This document shows, piece after piece, positions 14,383 through 23,146 of a stretch of 26,216 nt of DNA. The notes under the pieces were generated by a model, which saw only the letters and a list, made by a program, of their open reading frames with translations, made no database searches and had not been told where the DNA came from. The stretch covers positions 1 to 26,216 of the forward strand of contig JALTDM010000154.1 of NCBI GenBank assembly GCA_027074135.1, given 5' to 3'. Made by a program: the position numbers and the translations under genes. The stretch's first letter is position 1. Each line of letters starts with the position of its first letter. Source of the DNA: Bacteroidales bacterium (GTDB taxonomy: Bacteria > Bacteroidota > Bacteroidia > Bacteroidales > JALTDM01).

Positions 14383-15453
14383 CTACTTCGCCACTATCCT
14401 GTTGTAAAAGGCATCAACATTGGTACTTACGGTAATGACATTTGACGAACCTGCCATGTGATACAACGCCCTTCCGTAACTGATGTAAAACTTTGAAATC
14501 CTTATGCCCACACCAGCTGAGAAGCCAACAATTCCGGGGCGTGTTTCTATCTTGAGTTCTTCCCTGCGACGATAATTAAAACCGAGTGAGATATAAAAAT
14601 TCTTGAACGGAACAAATTCGGCACCTATTACAATGTGCCTCATAAACTTATCTGCATAATCCAGAACCTTGCTTTCTTTATTGACCGGTGCGGCATCTCC
14701 AAGGTAACTTGTTGTGTCTTCATCATATCTGAGCGGCACAGTATAAGTAAGGTCAAACTTTTCCAAGTGTGTGTAAGTGAAACTCAATCTGAACGGTGCG
14801 TGCTTAACCTTTTTAGAAAATCCGATTTGCCAATCAAAAGGCAACGGCTCACGCTTTTTGTCGGGATTGTACCTCATAAGCTCTAAACCTGCATTTCGAA
14901 GGACCATTCCAACCGTAAGTTGCCTTTTTTTGTTTACATACAAACCGCCGATGTCGGCAGCCAAACCGGATGCACGGTAAAAAACATAATTGGAATAAAT
15001 AAACTTCGTAGTAATTCCCACATAAAAATTTGAATCCAACTTGCGTGAATAAGAAAGGTTTACCGTCCAATCCGATGGTCTGAAAGTACCGTATTTGTAG
15101 CCTAAATTGTCCGCTTCGGTAAACAATCCGTAGTCAAAATAATAAAGCCCCAAAGCAAAGTTGCCGATTTTATTAAAATGATGCGAATAACCTGAGTAAT
15201 AAAAGTTTATGTCACCCAAATAATTGATGTAATTAAGCGTAATAAAACCACTCATATTTGAATCAAGCAATGCAGGATTGTGAAAAACAGTGCTCAAATC
15301 ATTATCCTTTACACTGGTGTTTTCCCCACCAAGTGAAGCAATGCGAGCACTATTGGTAACATTCAAAAACGAAAAAATGTAATTGCCACCAAGTTGCGGA
15401 AACATTTGTAAAAATGCAAAAGCCAATATGAAGAAAACAAGTATTCTTTTCAC
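14383..15453 (-). CDS. porQ: PorQ-like type IX secretion outer-membrane protein
   Basis: A 356-residue protein with a signal peptide ending near MFPQ and a strand-rich body of the PorV/PorQ (FadL-like) class. The features I associate with PorQ are present: NYIFSFLNVTNSARIASLGG at the mature N-terminus, NPALLDSNM, the FDYG segment, EPLPFDWQIGFSKKVKHAPF in the middle, FKNFYISLGFNYRRREELK, and SYGRALYHMAGS near the end. PorQ is an outer-membrane component required for T9SS secretion in Porphyromonas gingivalis. Next to it, on the other strand, are two genes for proteins with T9SS sorting domains. A good promoter candidate lies 53 bases upstream. Confidence 0.85.
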   Translation of the reverse strand: MKRILVFFILAFAFLQMFPQLGGNYIFSFLNVTNSARIASLGGENTSVKDNDLSTVFHNPALLDSNMSGFITLNYINYLGDINFYYSGYSHHFNKIGNFALGLYYFDYGLFTEADNLGYKYGTFRPSDWTVNLSYSRKLDSNFYVGITTKFIYSNYVFYRASGLAADIGGLYVNKKRQLTVGMVLRNAGLELMRYNPDKKREPLPFDWQIGFSKKVKHAPFRLSFTYTHLEKFDLTYTVPLRYDEDTTSYLGDAAPVNKESKVLDYADKFMRHIVIGAEFVPFKNFYISLGFNYRRREELKIETRPGIVGFSAGVGIRISKFYISYGRALYHMAGSSNVITVSTNVDAFYNRIVAK

Positions 15454-15505
15454 AAAAAAAGTTTCTATAATTAACGAAACAGCAAGATTATTATTTTGTA
15501 ATATG

Positions 15506-15534
15506 CAAATGTATTAAGAAAAATAATACACAAC
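15506..15534 (-). promoter_or_regulatory. Candidate promoter of porQ
   Basis: On the minus strand the -7 box reads TACATTTG (15506-15513), an exact match. A GTTG at 15531-15534 lies 17 bases further upstream, acceptable for a -33 element. The start codon is at 15453. Both boxes at near-normal spacing make this one of the better promoter calls in the window. Confidence 0.55.
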
Positions 15535-15675
15535 CTGAGAAAATAAGATAAAACACTTTGTAGATTATTTAATATTACACATTTCTAACAATCATAAAAA
15601 ATAAAATTCATTAAAATTGAAACATTTTAACTATCTTAGCGTATAAATTATTTGAAAAATAAATATAGTGTTGTT

Positions 15676-16410
15676 ATGAAAAAAATTATTTTTTATTTTA
15701 CTTTTATATTCATTTTAAATGCTTTAGCATCTGCACAAAGTACATATACCGTTTATTCTGACGAGGAATTAAATCAAATGATATCCAATAACGATACCAT
15801 TACGATTATTGCCGATTCATCGTCCCAAGTTTCTTTTGATTTTTTTGCATATTTAAAAAACAACACAAATGCTGATTTAAATGTTCACATTGAACTTCAA
15901 CCAATTTATATTAGTCCTGACAATATGTTACAACTATGTTATGGCGGAACATGTTTCACAACACTATATTGTGACGGGGTTATTCCTGCAACTTCTCCTG
16001 GAGAATTACATATAACACTATATTACACATCATCAGACACACAGGTAAACATAGTTAAAGCAATGATTTATAACAATACAAAAGGTGACACAAGCACATT
16101 TTTCGTAAAATTTAAATCTAAGAATACTACATCATTTTACAATCCTCAAATGCAATCATTTAAAATTTCCAAACCATTTCCCAACCCTGCCAATGAGTTC
16201 GTAAAATTTAGGTATTCAAATTTTAATAGTAATAATGCTAATATCACTATTTATAGTATTTTGGGGGACCCTATAACGTCTAAAAAAATAAGCAACAATA
16301 ATGGTATTCTAAATATAAACACCTCAAATCTGAAAACCGGATATTATATTTATACTGTTTCAGTAAACGACAAAAAAATCATAACGAATAGATTTTTAGT
16401 CAAACATTAA
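15676..16410 (+). CDS. Secreted protein with type A T9SS sorting domain
   Basis: From the ATG at 15676 the protein has 244 residues; the frame is open further upstream only through a TTG at 15652, and the ATG starts a clean signal peptide (MKKIIFYFTFIFILNALASA). The middle (about 20-165) is beta-rich with no recognised domain and has the cysteines of LCYGGTCFTTLYC. The last 80 residues are a type A T9SS C-terminal sorting domain: KPFPNPANEFVKF, ANITIYSILGDPI, LNINTSNLKTGYYIYTV and the basic end ITNRFLVKH. It should be exported by Sec, then by T9SS to the surface or medium after removal of the domain. A strong terminator follows. Function unknown. Confidence 0.8.
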   Translation: MKKIIFYFTFIFILNALASAQSTYTVYSDEELNQMISNNDTITIIADSSSQVSFDFFAYLKNNTNADLNVHIELQPIYISPDNMLQLCYGGTCFTTLYCDGVIPATSPGELHITLYYTSSDTQVNIVKAMIYNNTKGDTSTFFVKFKSKNTTSFYNPQMQSFKISKPFPNPANEFVKFRYSNFNSNNANITIYSILGDPITSKKISNNNGILNINTSNLKTGYYIYTVSVNDKKIITNRFLVKH

Positions 16411-16440
16411 AGACCATTCATCCAAAAATATCTCAAGCTT

Positions 16441-16475
16441 ATGCTCTTTCATGCAACCATGAAAGAGCATTTTTT
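16441..16475 (+). terminator. Rho-independent terminator with perfect 13-bp stem
   Basis: ATGCTCTTTCATG (16441-16453) pairs perfectly with CATGAAAGAGCAT (16458-16470) around CAAC, and a T-run follows. It separates the two T9SS-cargo genes, which are therefore separate transcription units. Confidence 0.95.
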
Positions 16476-16507
16476 GTCTTATTTACGAACTTTAAAAAAT
16501 TATAGCC

Positions 16508-17926
16508 ATGAAAAAAATTATTTTATCATTTTTAACAATAATGGTATTCGGATTTTACGCAAAATCACAAACCCAATCTTGTAATGTATTTATGTCTAAT
16601 CAAGATTATATCAATAACGAAGCATTTTTCGTTGCCAGCACACAAAATATTATTGATTCTGTAAGATGGATAATTACAGATTTAAACATAGACTCCGTAA
16701 TATTTTCTTCTACACAAGCACCTTATAATGAACAAAGCACAGACACATTGGGTTTTTATTACAATTGGCCGGACACTAATAATAATTATCAAATTGAAGC
16801 AGACATATATTCAATGGGTTCATCAACACCATGCCAAGCAACAAATGAATTTCAATTAGGTCCTCAATTTCTGGCTCATATAAATATTGATGTTCAAGGC
16901 AGTAATATGACTTTGACAGCATATGACAATTCCCAAATGTCTACCGACAGTATCTATTGGATTGTTAATGAAAATAATAATAATATTTTCAATGGCTTTA
17001 ATATAGGTAGTCCATTAAATGTTCCTTATGATTCCACCAGCAATTATGAAATTTCATGCTATGTATATCATACAGATGGCAATTTTGTATTAGCCGGATA
17101 TGGTGATACATCATTGACAAACGGTGCTTTAACAAACTGTGATTTGCAAGCCTATTATTATGTAATGAATGCTAATCCGAATGAATGTAATGGCATGATA
17201 CAATTAAACGTCTATGGAGGAAGCGGGCAATACAATTACAGTTGGAGTGACAACAGTAATTATATGGATTACTACGAAATGGCCTGCCCAGGAACTTATT
17301 CGGTAACAATCACAGATGAAATGAATGATAATTGCTACGTTACATTAAACGACATAATAGTTGGTGTTTCAGACAGTTCATATCAATATGTGGATACATT
17401 TACAAATGTGTTAGATACTTGTTTGCCAAGTTTTAATTTTGACTCTTTATTTTTAGGTAATCTGTCATTCCCAACAGATACCACATTTGAAGTTAACTGG
17501 TATTTTGTTGCAGGACAAGACACTTTTATGTTTACTCAAGATTATGATTTTGATACTTCAGGTTACTATTGGCTAATTTTAGGCTTCAACTGCGATAACT
17601 TCAACAAAGCAGTAACCTCCTATGGTAGGAGCGTATATGTTGACCCAACAATGACCAGTAATATAAGCTTGGAAATATCTAATTTCAGAATTTATCCAAA
17701 TCCGGTAAAACATGAAGCCAACATCACTTTATTTAGTAGCATAAGTGAATCCGGTTCCATAAAAATTTATAACTTAACAGGAAAAGAAATTACAACAAAA
17801 AACATTAGGATTAAAAGTGGAGTAAATACATATAAATTAAATACTAAATCTTGGGAAAATGGTATTTATGTTATAAAACTAGAAACAAAATCAGGACAAA
17901 CTCTGACCAGGAAAGTTGTCAAATAA
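16508..17926 (+). CDS. Secreted multidomain protein, SprB-like repeat, T9SS sorting domain
   Basis: A 472-residue protein with signal peptide MKKIILSFLTIMVFGFYA ahead of KSQTQ. Residues about 22-200 hold two similar beta-sandwich-like units (IIDSVRWIITDLNIDS and STDSIYWIVNENNNN mark matching strands), probably PKD/Ig-like. Residues about 205-285 resemble an SprB repeat, with VYGGSGQYNYSWSDN and CPGTYSVTITDEMNDNC. The last 80 residues are a type A T9SS sorting domain: FRIYPNPVKHEANITL, GSIKIYNLTGKEI, WENGIYVIKLETKSG and a basic end. The protein is rich in Asn, Asp, Ser, Thr and Tyr, as in surface adhesins of this phylum. A surface or secreted role in adhesion is likely but not proven. Confidence 0.8.
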   Translation: MKKIILSFLTIMVFGFYAKSQTQSCNVFMSNQDYINNEAFFVASTQNIIDSVRWIITDLNIDSVIFSSTQAPYNEQSTDTLGFYYNWPDTNNNYQIEADIYSMGSSTPCQATNEFQLGPQFLAHINIDVQGSNMTLTAYDNSQMSTDSIYWIVNENNNNIFNGFNIGSPLNVPYDSTSNYEISCYVYHTDGNFVLAGYGDTSLTNGALTNCDLQAYYYVMNANPNECNGMIQLNVYGGSGQYNYSWSDNSNYMDYYEMACPGTYSVTITDEMNDNCYVTLNDIIVGVSDSSYQYVDTFTNVLDTCLPSFNFDSLFLGNLSFPTDTTFEVNWYFVAGQDTFMFTQDYDFDTSGYYWLILGFNCDNFNKAVTSYGRSVYVDPTMTSNISLEISNFRIYPNPVKHEANITLFSSISESGSIKIYNLTGKEITTKNIRIKSGVNTYKLNTKSWENGIYVIKLETKSGQTLTRKVVK

Positions 17927-17946
17927 AAAGAGACATAAACATATTG

Positions 17947-17975
17947 AAAAGGCAGTCTTTAAGGCTGCCTTTTTT
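17947..17975. terminator. Shared terminator that also encodes the end of the convergent gene
   Basis: AAGGCAGTC (17949-17957) pairs with GGCTGCCTT (17963-17971), with one G-T wobble, around TTTAA; a T-run follows on the plus strand. On the minus strand the hairpin is followed by TTTT, so it may work both ways. The minus-strand gene's stop codon (17959-17961) lies in the loop and its last codons (KRQP) in the right arm. Confidence 0.85.
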
Positions 17976-18585
17976 TATTTGAAGGAACTAAACATTTTGG
18001 AGTTTCCCATTTATGATATAACAAACTGTCCGAAATAACATTACCATCACAATCAAGAAAATTTCCGTTTTTGTCTTTCCACAAAACCCATAATTCCCCA
18101 TCTAATATCATCTTGATAATTATTTTTTGCAGTGAATCTTTACTGACATTTTTATATTCTAATCCAACATCACGTCCTACGTCATTATTTAAAAAATCCA
18201 TATCTGAAGACTCTTTGTCCGGTAATACTCCATCTTCTGAAATCCCTTTTTTATATTGCCAAAAATTTCCTTTTTCATGAGCATTCCCCAAACTTTTTGC
18301 TCTACGCCAACCGATTTCAGAAGACAAGCGAGCCATCCAGTAAGCATGTCTGAAAGCATCAACTTGCCCACCGTTACCATCTCCATCAAGAAGAGTTGTA
18401 TCTTTAGATAGACTATCTGCAACATTTTCAGCCTCCACACTTATTTCAAAAGCTTTTCCGGCAACTATGGGATGTGTTATTACCCACCATTTTTCCGGTG
18501 GTGGCAATCTATTAAATGTTTTAAATTTTTGGGAATAACCCGCTACTGACAATAGAATTAAAAATTGCGCTACAAAAAAACGCAT
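17959..18585 (-). CDS. Exported DUF6973-like protein
   Basis: A 208-residue protein with a signal peptide (MRFFVAQFLILLSVAGYSQ). Three motifs stand out: DAFRHAYW (76-83), AHE (102-104), and MDFLNNDVGRDVG (129-141). I associate this combination with DUF6973, an uncharacterised domain with conserved His, Glu and Asn residues that could form a catalytic or metal site; no activity is established here. The ATG starts 10 bases after the stop of the PorE-like gene 18596-20191, so it is the last gene of that operon and probably acts in the periplasm or at the outer membrane. The C-terminus is encoded by the terminator hairpin. Confidence 0.7.
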   Translation of the reverse strand: MRFFVAQFLILLSVAGYSQKFKTFNRLPPPEKWWVITHPIVAGKAFEISVEAENVADSLSKDTTLLDGDGNGGQVDAFRHAYWMARLSSEIGWRRAKSLGNAHEKGNFWQYKKGISEDGVLPDKESSDMDFLNNDVGRDVGLEYKNVSKDSLQKIIIKMILDGELWVLWKDKNGNFLDCDGNVISDSLLYHKWETPKCLVPSNKKRQP

Positions 18586-18595
18586 CTTTCAAAAA

Positions 18596-20191
18596 TTAAT
18601 TTATAACAATCAAAGGAGTTTTATTATATGGTTTTCCAGTAAGAAAATACGAAGTCTTATCAGGCACCTTCAATAATTGTTCAATTTTTTCACCATTGTA
18701 ATTAATCTTTAATTTATATGAACGACCCTGTTTTAGAATTATAAAATATTCACCATTTTTATTTGGGTTATATTTACCTAATAATTTATTTTTTAGGGTA
18801 TAAACTTCTATTGTACCGTTTTTTATTATTGCTCCATTATCTTTATTAGATATAACATAACCCTTTACTACAGTTTCATATCTTCCAGGTAAAGACAAAA
18901 AATCCATTTTGTAAATATCACGCTGACCATACCCTTCCGGTCTTATTGCAGAAAAGTATGCAGCTTTATTATCCGGAGTAATCACAAAAAAATTTTCATC
19001 AAAAGGAGTATTTATCGGATACCCGAAATTATGAGGTTTCCCCCAAGTTCCATCAGGTTGTTTATTAGAATAAAAAATATCATATCCACCAAGATTATTA
19101 TGTCCCTTTGAAGCAAAATATAGTGTTTGACCATCCGGATGAATAAATACAGCATCTTCGTCATACGGAGTATTTATAACAGGACCAATATTTTTTGGTT
19201 TACTCCATTCTCCATTTGGCAATGCAACCGAATAATATATATCCTTTCCGCCATACCCTCCGGGTCTATCACTTACAAAATATAAAACATCTTCATCAGC
19301 AGTAATACTTGCATGAGTTTCGTTGTATTTAGTATTTATTCCAGCAGGTAATTTTTGTGGTTTTGTCCAAGTACTATCTATAAAATAAGAATCGTAGATA
19401 TCACCATTACCTTTTGTATTTTTAAATATAAAAAGATGCTTTGCTCCAGCTGCTAAACTTATGGATGCCTCATCACTAGTGGTATTAACAACAGAACCCA
19501 GATTTTTCGCCTTTGTCCATTTGCCATTTTTATAATAACTAATGTAAAGATCTGAAGGGAAATCACCATAATCTGTCTCACTTCCATAATTACCTTTCCT
19601 TCGGGAAGTAAAAACCAAAATAATTTGTGAGGAATCAATAGCAGGTGCATAATCATTATATTTAGAATTTACGTTGGGACCAAGATTTGTAATTTTTATT
19701 CTTATTGAATCTTTTACTGCTTTTTTAGCATAATTAATTGACTTAATTTGTCGATTTATATAAAATGTATCGGGAGTTACACATTGTTTCAAATACTTAT
19801 TATAATTTTCTAGTGCTTTATTAAAATTATACGACTTATGATAAGCTTCTCCTAAAAATTTAAGAACTTCTATCGGTGCAGTTTTATCTGACGCTGAAAA
19901 TTCTTTATTAACAAGACTAATATTTTTTTTTGAATTGTTCAAAAAATAAATTGCAGAATCAATACTATTTAACTTTAAATATGTTAACCCTAGTAAGTAA
20001 TCTACATGAGCATTATTAAGGTCATTTTTTTCAACCCTTACTAACAATGGTAATGCATGTGAATAATCATGCAAATAAACAAGTCGGATAGATTCTTTTA
20101 TCAATTGTTTTTCTCCGGGTAACTGAGCAAACAATCCAACATTAAATATGCAAACTAATAGTATAAAAACCAATGTTTTTTTCATCTTCAT
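18596..20191 (-). CDS. PorE-like TPR / PD40 propeller protein lacking an OmpA domain
   Basis: A 531-residue exported protein with signal peptide MKMKKTLVFILLVCIFNVGLFA. Residues about 28-160 are TPR-like helices. Residues about 178-425 hold five PD40 (WD40-like) repeats, including YFVSDRPGGYGGKDIYYS and LYFASKGHNNLGGYDIFYS. Residues about 435-520 look like a carboxypeptidase-regulatory-like beta domain. The protein ends there, so the peptidoglycan-binding OmpA domain of its two upstream paralogues is missing. There is no lipobox cysteine. Its start overlaps the upstream gene's stop (ATGA, 20188-20191), so the two are translationally coupled. It may act as a free or partner-held propeller subunit. 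Confidence 0.8.
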   Translation of the reverse strand: MKMKKTLVFILLVCIFNVGLFAQLPGEKQLIKESIRLVYLHDYSHALPLLVRVEKNDLNNAHVDYLLGLTYLKLNSIDSAIYFLNNSKKNISLVNKEFSASDKTAPIEVLKFLGEAYHKSYNFNKALENYNKYLKQCVTPDTFYINRQIKSINYAKKAVKDSIRIKITNLGPNVNSKYNDYAPAIDSSQIILVFTSRRKGNYGSETDYGDFPSDLYISYYKNGKWTKAKNLGSVVNTTSDEASISLAAGAKHLFIFKNTKGNGDIYDSYFIDSTWTKPQKLPAGINTKYNETHASITADEDVLYFVSDRPGGYGGKDIYYSVALPNGEWSKPKNIGPVINTPYDEDAVFIHPDGQTLYFASKGHNNLGGYDIFYSNKQPDGTWGKPHNFGYPINTPFDENFFVITPDNKAAYFSAIRPEGYGQRDIYKMDFLSLPGRYETVVKGYVISNKDNGAIIKNGTIEVYTLKNKLLGKYNPNKNGEYFIILKQGRSYKLKINYNGEKIEQLLKVPDKTSYFLTGKPYNKTPLIVIN

Positions 20192-23079
20192 CGATATTTA
20201 TTTATATTCACGATAAAGGCAGAAGGATATCCTAACTTATGAATCTTTTTTAATTCTTTTCTAGCTGCTTCCATAGTTTTATATTGCCCATATACATATT
20301 TAAATTTGCCATCTAACCCAATATATTCCTTCACACCTTTAAGATTCTTGAAATGGGTAAGTTTAACGTGTTTGGAAGTTGATGAAATTTGAATTGTATA
20401 TTTAAATCCTTTATCTCTTCTAACATACTTGTCATATTTAACTATAAAGGCATCTGAATATCCCTTATTTATTATTTCTTTTAACAACTTTTTAGCATTT
20501 TCTCGTCCTTTAACTTTCCCATAAGTATATCTATATATTCCATCTTCTCCTAAAAATTCTTTAATTTTTCTCGTTTCTAAACCTTTAAATATAGAAACAT
20601 TAACCGGTCTTGTCAACGCTTTTATTTGAATTGTATATTCAACTTTATCAACAACTCCACTTGCAAGATTATTTTCTACCACATTTTCATTTGTCGTACC
20701 ACTTTGATATCTTTCCATATTGCTAAGGTTTGCCAAATTCATAATTTTGGCATCTTTAAAGTTATTATCTATTGCATCATTCAGCAATTTAAGAGCCTTA
20801 GACTTTTCTTTAAAAAATCCAACAGTATAAAAATATAATGAATCTATTTTTATTTCTTTCACATGTAATGTGTCAAATTTTGTAAGATTTAACTTTTGAG
20901 GAGATCTTGTAAGTAAAACTGTATACTCTTCATGCTTGCTTCGAGTACCAAATCTTTCATATTTAAGGTTCTCAGGCACATAAATTTCCTGTTTTACAAT
21001 TATATTAGGATCTGATTTGATAATCTTTATTTCCACCCTTCTGTTTAATTGTCTTCCTTCCGGATTATCTGTACCGTCAGGATTTTCATTTATGGCAATA
21101 GGTTGTTCTTCACCCATACCTCTAGCAACGAACCTGTCCGGACTTATTCCTTTGGAAACCAGATAATCGACAACTGCTCTGGCCCTTTTTTCTGATAACT
21201 TCTTGTTAAATTCTTTACTTCCCCAAGAATCTGTATGCCCGATAACCTCAACATATAAACTTGGATTATCTTTCATCAATTGATACAATTTTTCAATTTC
21301 CACAAGTGCATCACGCCTCAAATCATATTTACCATAATCAAATAAGATACTTTTTATGACATAGTATTTCCCCTTTGACACTTCAAGTGGCACAAGTTCA
21401 ACATTTATAACGATTTCACTCCTTGTATATATTTCAGGGATATATAATATCTTACTTTCGGGTTTATATCCAGAACCTTTATATAAAAGTTTGTATGCAC
21501 CTGCATTTAAAATTGTATTATACTTCCCAGTTTTGCGATCAACATTAAGTTTCTTCACAGTATCATTAGCAATTGTATCTATAACATACACACCTAAGTC
21601 TTTAGGATATTCAGGATTGTTATCTTGTAGCGTAATAGTACCTTTCAACACTATTTCTGTCATTTGGTTTTTAGGCGGAGTTATTTTTAATGCAAAAATA
21701 TCATTATCTTTTATTTCAGGAATATCCCGTTCATTACTGTTTAACGCAAAGAATGCGTATTCACCATTCTTTTTAGGCAAGTAGAACAAATCATTACCAA
21801 CAGTACTAATAGGATAACCTAAATTAAGTGGGGTTGACCATTTACCATTAGATAATTTCCTGGAATGAAAAACATCAAATCCACCCATACTATAATGACC
21901 TTGAGAACTAAAATACAATGTTTTACCGTCATTAAGAATAAAAGGTGTCTCTTCATCATACTTGGTATTTATCGTTTTCCCAAGGTTTATAGCAGGTCCC
22001 CAATCCCCTTTGTCATCTTTATAGGAAACATAAATATCCAGTCCGCCGTATCCACCAGGACGGTCACTGGTAAAATATAATGCTTTACCATCAGAACTAA
22101 TACTGGCATGTGACTCCCAATATCTTGTATTTATATATTTATTCAGTTTTTTAGCTTTATGCCATTTACCATCATAATATTTACTCACATAAATATCTCC
22201 ATTGTCATTATGGTCAATCACTAAATATAATTCTGTACCATCAGCATTTAAAGAAGTAGGCACCATTTTGTCATAATGTGAAGATAGTATAGGAGAAATA
22301 TTTTTAGGTTTTGTCCACTTACCATTTATTTTTTTACAATAATAAATACTATCCATTTGATAATCTGCATTATCCTCGTCAATATCAAGCTCAATATTAA
22401 ATTTATTCTTGGTACCTTGAGTAAATACTATAGTTTTTTCATCATCAGAAACTACAGGACAATTTCTTATAATCGAATCATTTACTCTACCGAAAGATAA
22501 CGGATTATTTTTATTTCCTTTATATTTACCATGATCAATTATGCTATCCAAACGAATAACTTGAACTTGAACCTTATATTTCATTAATTCTTTTGCATTT
22601 CTAGTAGCCTGAATTTCACGATTTACATACTCTATATAAAATGTATTTTTTATCGGAATTGTCTTTTTAAATTTTTCAAACAATTCTATAGCCTTATCAT
22701 ATTTACCGACAAATCTGTAATCATTTGCCAAATAAAACATAGCATCGTATGGTGCTTTATTTTCTTTATAAGACCCTTCATTATAATCACTCGTCATTTT
22801 TTTTACAGCTTTCTCAAAATATGGTAAGGACTTCTTTTTACCTTTGGGATCTGTAGAATTAAAATAACAAAGTCCTATTCTATAGGCTAAATTAGCATTT
22901 GTAGAATCTTTTTCGTACAAACTTTTATAAATGGGTAATGCACGTCTATAATCCTCATACATAAAATAATATTCCGCCTCCATAAATTTATCCTTAAAAT
23001 ACTTACTTTGAGCATAGGTATGCCCCGGAATAAATTTAAATATAGATAATAATATAAAAAAAATCTTTAAAAACTTCAT
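20188..23079 (-). CDS. PorE-like OmpA/PD40 protein with three C-terminal SPOR-like repeats
   Basis: A 963-residue exported protein with signal peptide MKFLKIFFILLSIFKFIPGH, ending near TYAQ. Domains in order are TPR-like helices (about 28-165), five PD40 repeats (about 205-450, including LYFTSDRPGGYGGLDIYVS), a carboxypeptidase-regulatory-like domain (about 475-560) and an OmpA domain (about 575-688) with FDYGKYDLR, EVIGHTDSWGS, LSEKRARAVVDYL and LNRRVEI. Three tandem SPOR-like units follow (about 718-780, 814-882, 892-960); the last two share YTIQI, a YGxxK or YGxYK turn, and GYxxAFIV. OmpA domains bind peptide-linked peptidoglycan and SPOR domains bind glycans stripped of peptides, so the protein could read two wall states. 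PorE is the closest characterised architecture, and it lacks SPOR units. Confidence 0.8.
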   Translation of the reverse strand: MKFLKIFFILLSIFKFIPGHTYAQSKYFKDKFMEAEYYFMYEDYRRALPIYKSLYEKDSTNANLAYRIGLCYFNSTDPKGKKKSLPYFEKAVKKMTSDYNEGSYKENKAPYDAMFYLANDYRFVGKYDKAIELFEKFKKTIPIKNTFYIEYVNREIQATRNAKELMKYKVQVQVIRLDSIIDHGKYKGNKNNPLSFGRVNDSIIRNCPVVSDDEKTIVFTQGTKNKFNIELDIDEDNADYQMDSIYYCKKINGKWTKPKNISPILSSHYDKMVPTSLNADGTELYLVIDHNDNGDIYVSKYYDGKWHKAKKLNKYINTRYWESHASISSDGKALYFTSDRPGGYGGLDIYVSYKDDKGDWGPAINLGKTINTKYDEETPFILNDGKTLYFSSQGHYSMGGFDVFHSRKLSNGKWSTPLNLGYPISTVGNDLFYLPKKNGEYAFFALNSNERDIPEIKDNDIFALKITPPKNQMTEIVLKGTITLQDNNPEYPKDLGVYVIDTIANDTVKKLNVDRKTGKYNTILNAGAYKLLYKGSGYKPESKILYIPEIYTRSEIVINVELVPLEVSKGKYYVIKSILFDYGKYDLRRDALVEIEKLYQLMKDNPSLYVEVIGHTDSWGSKEFNKKLSEKRARAVVDYLVSKGISPDRFVARGMGEEQPIAINENPDGTDNPEGRQLNRRVEIKIIKSDPNIIVKQEIYVPENLKYERFGTRSKHEEYTVLLTRSPQKLNLTKFDTLHVKEIKIDSLYFYTVGFFKEKSKALKLLNDAIDNNFKDAKIMNLANLSNMERYQSGTTNENVVENNLASGVVDKVEYTIQIKALTRPVNVSIFKGLETRKIKEFLGEDGIYRYTYGKVKGRENAKKLLKEIINKGYSDAFIVKYDKYVRRDKGFKYTIQISSTSKHVKLTHFKNLKGVKEYIGLDGKFKYVYGQYKTMEAARKELKKIHKLGYPSAFIVNINKYR

Positions 23080-23146
23080 AAGCTAAATTACCCTATTTAT
23101 ATACTCCATTTATGTAAAAAAAGTTGCATTTCGTCAAAATTTATTT

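Noticed and set aside
14383..15453. PorV instead of PorQ for the FadL-like outer-membrane protein
   Set aside because: The EPLPFDWQIG, KHAPF and NYRRREELK segments and the length fit PorQ better; no porU-like gene, the common neighbour of porV, is present.
15652..15675. Upstream TTG start for the first T9SS cargo, adding eight residues
   Set aside because: The ATG at 15676 gives a normal signal peptide with Lys-Lys at residues 2-3; the extra residues would only lengthen the N-region.
18596..20191. The missing OmpA domain as a result of a frameshift
   Set aside because: The stop is followed after 10 bases by the next gene with its own signal peptide, and no OmpA-like remnant is visible in any frame downstream.
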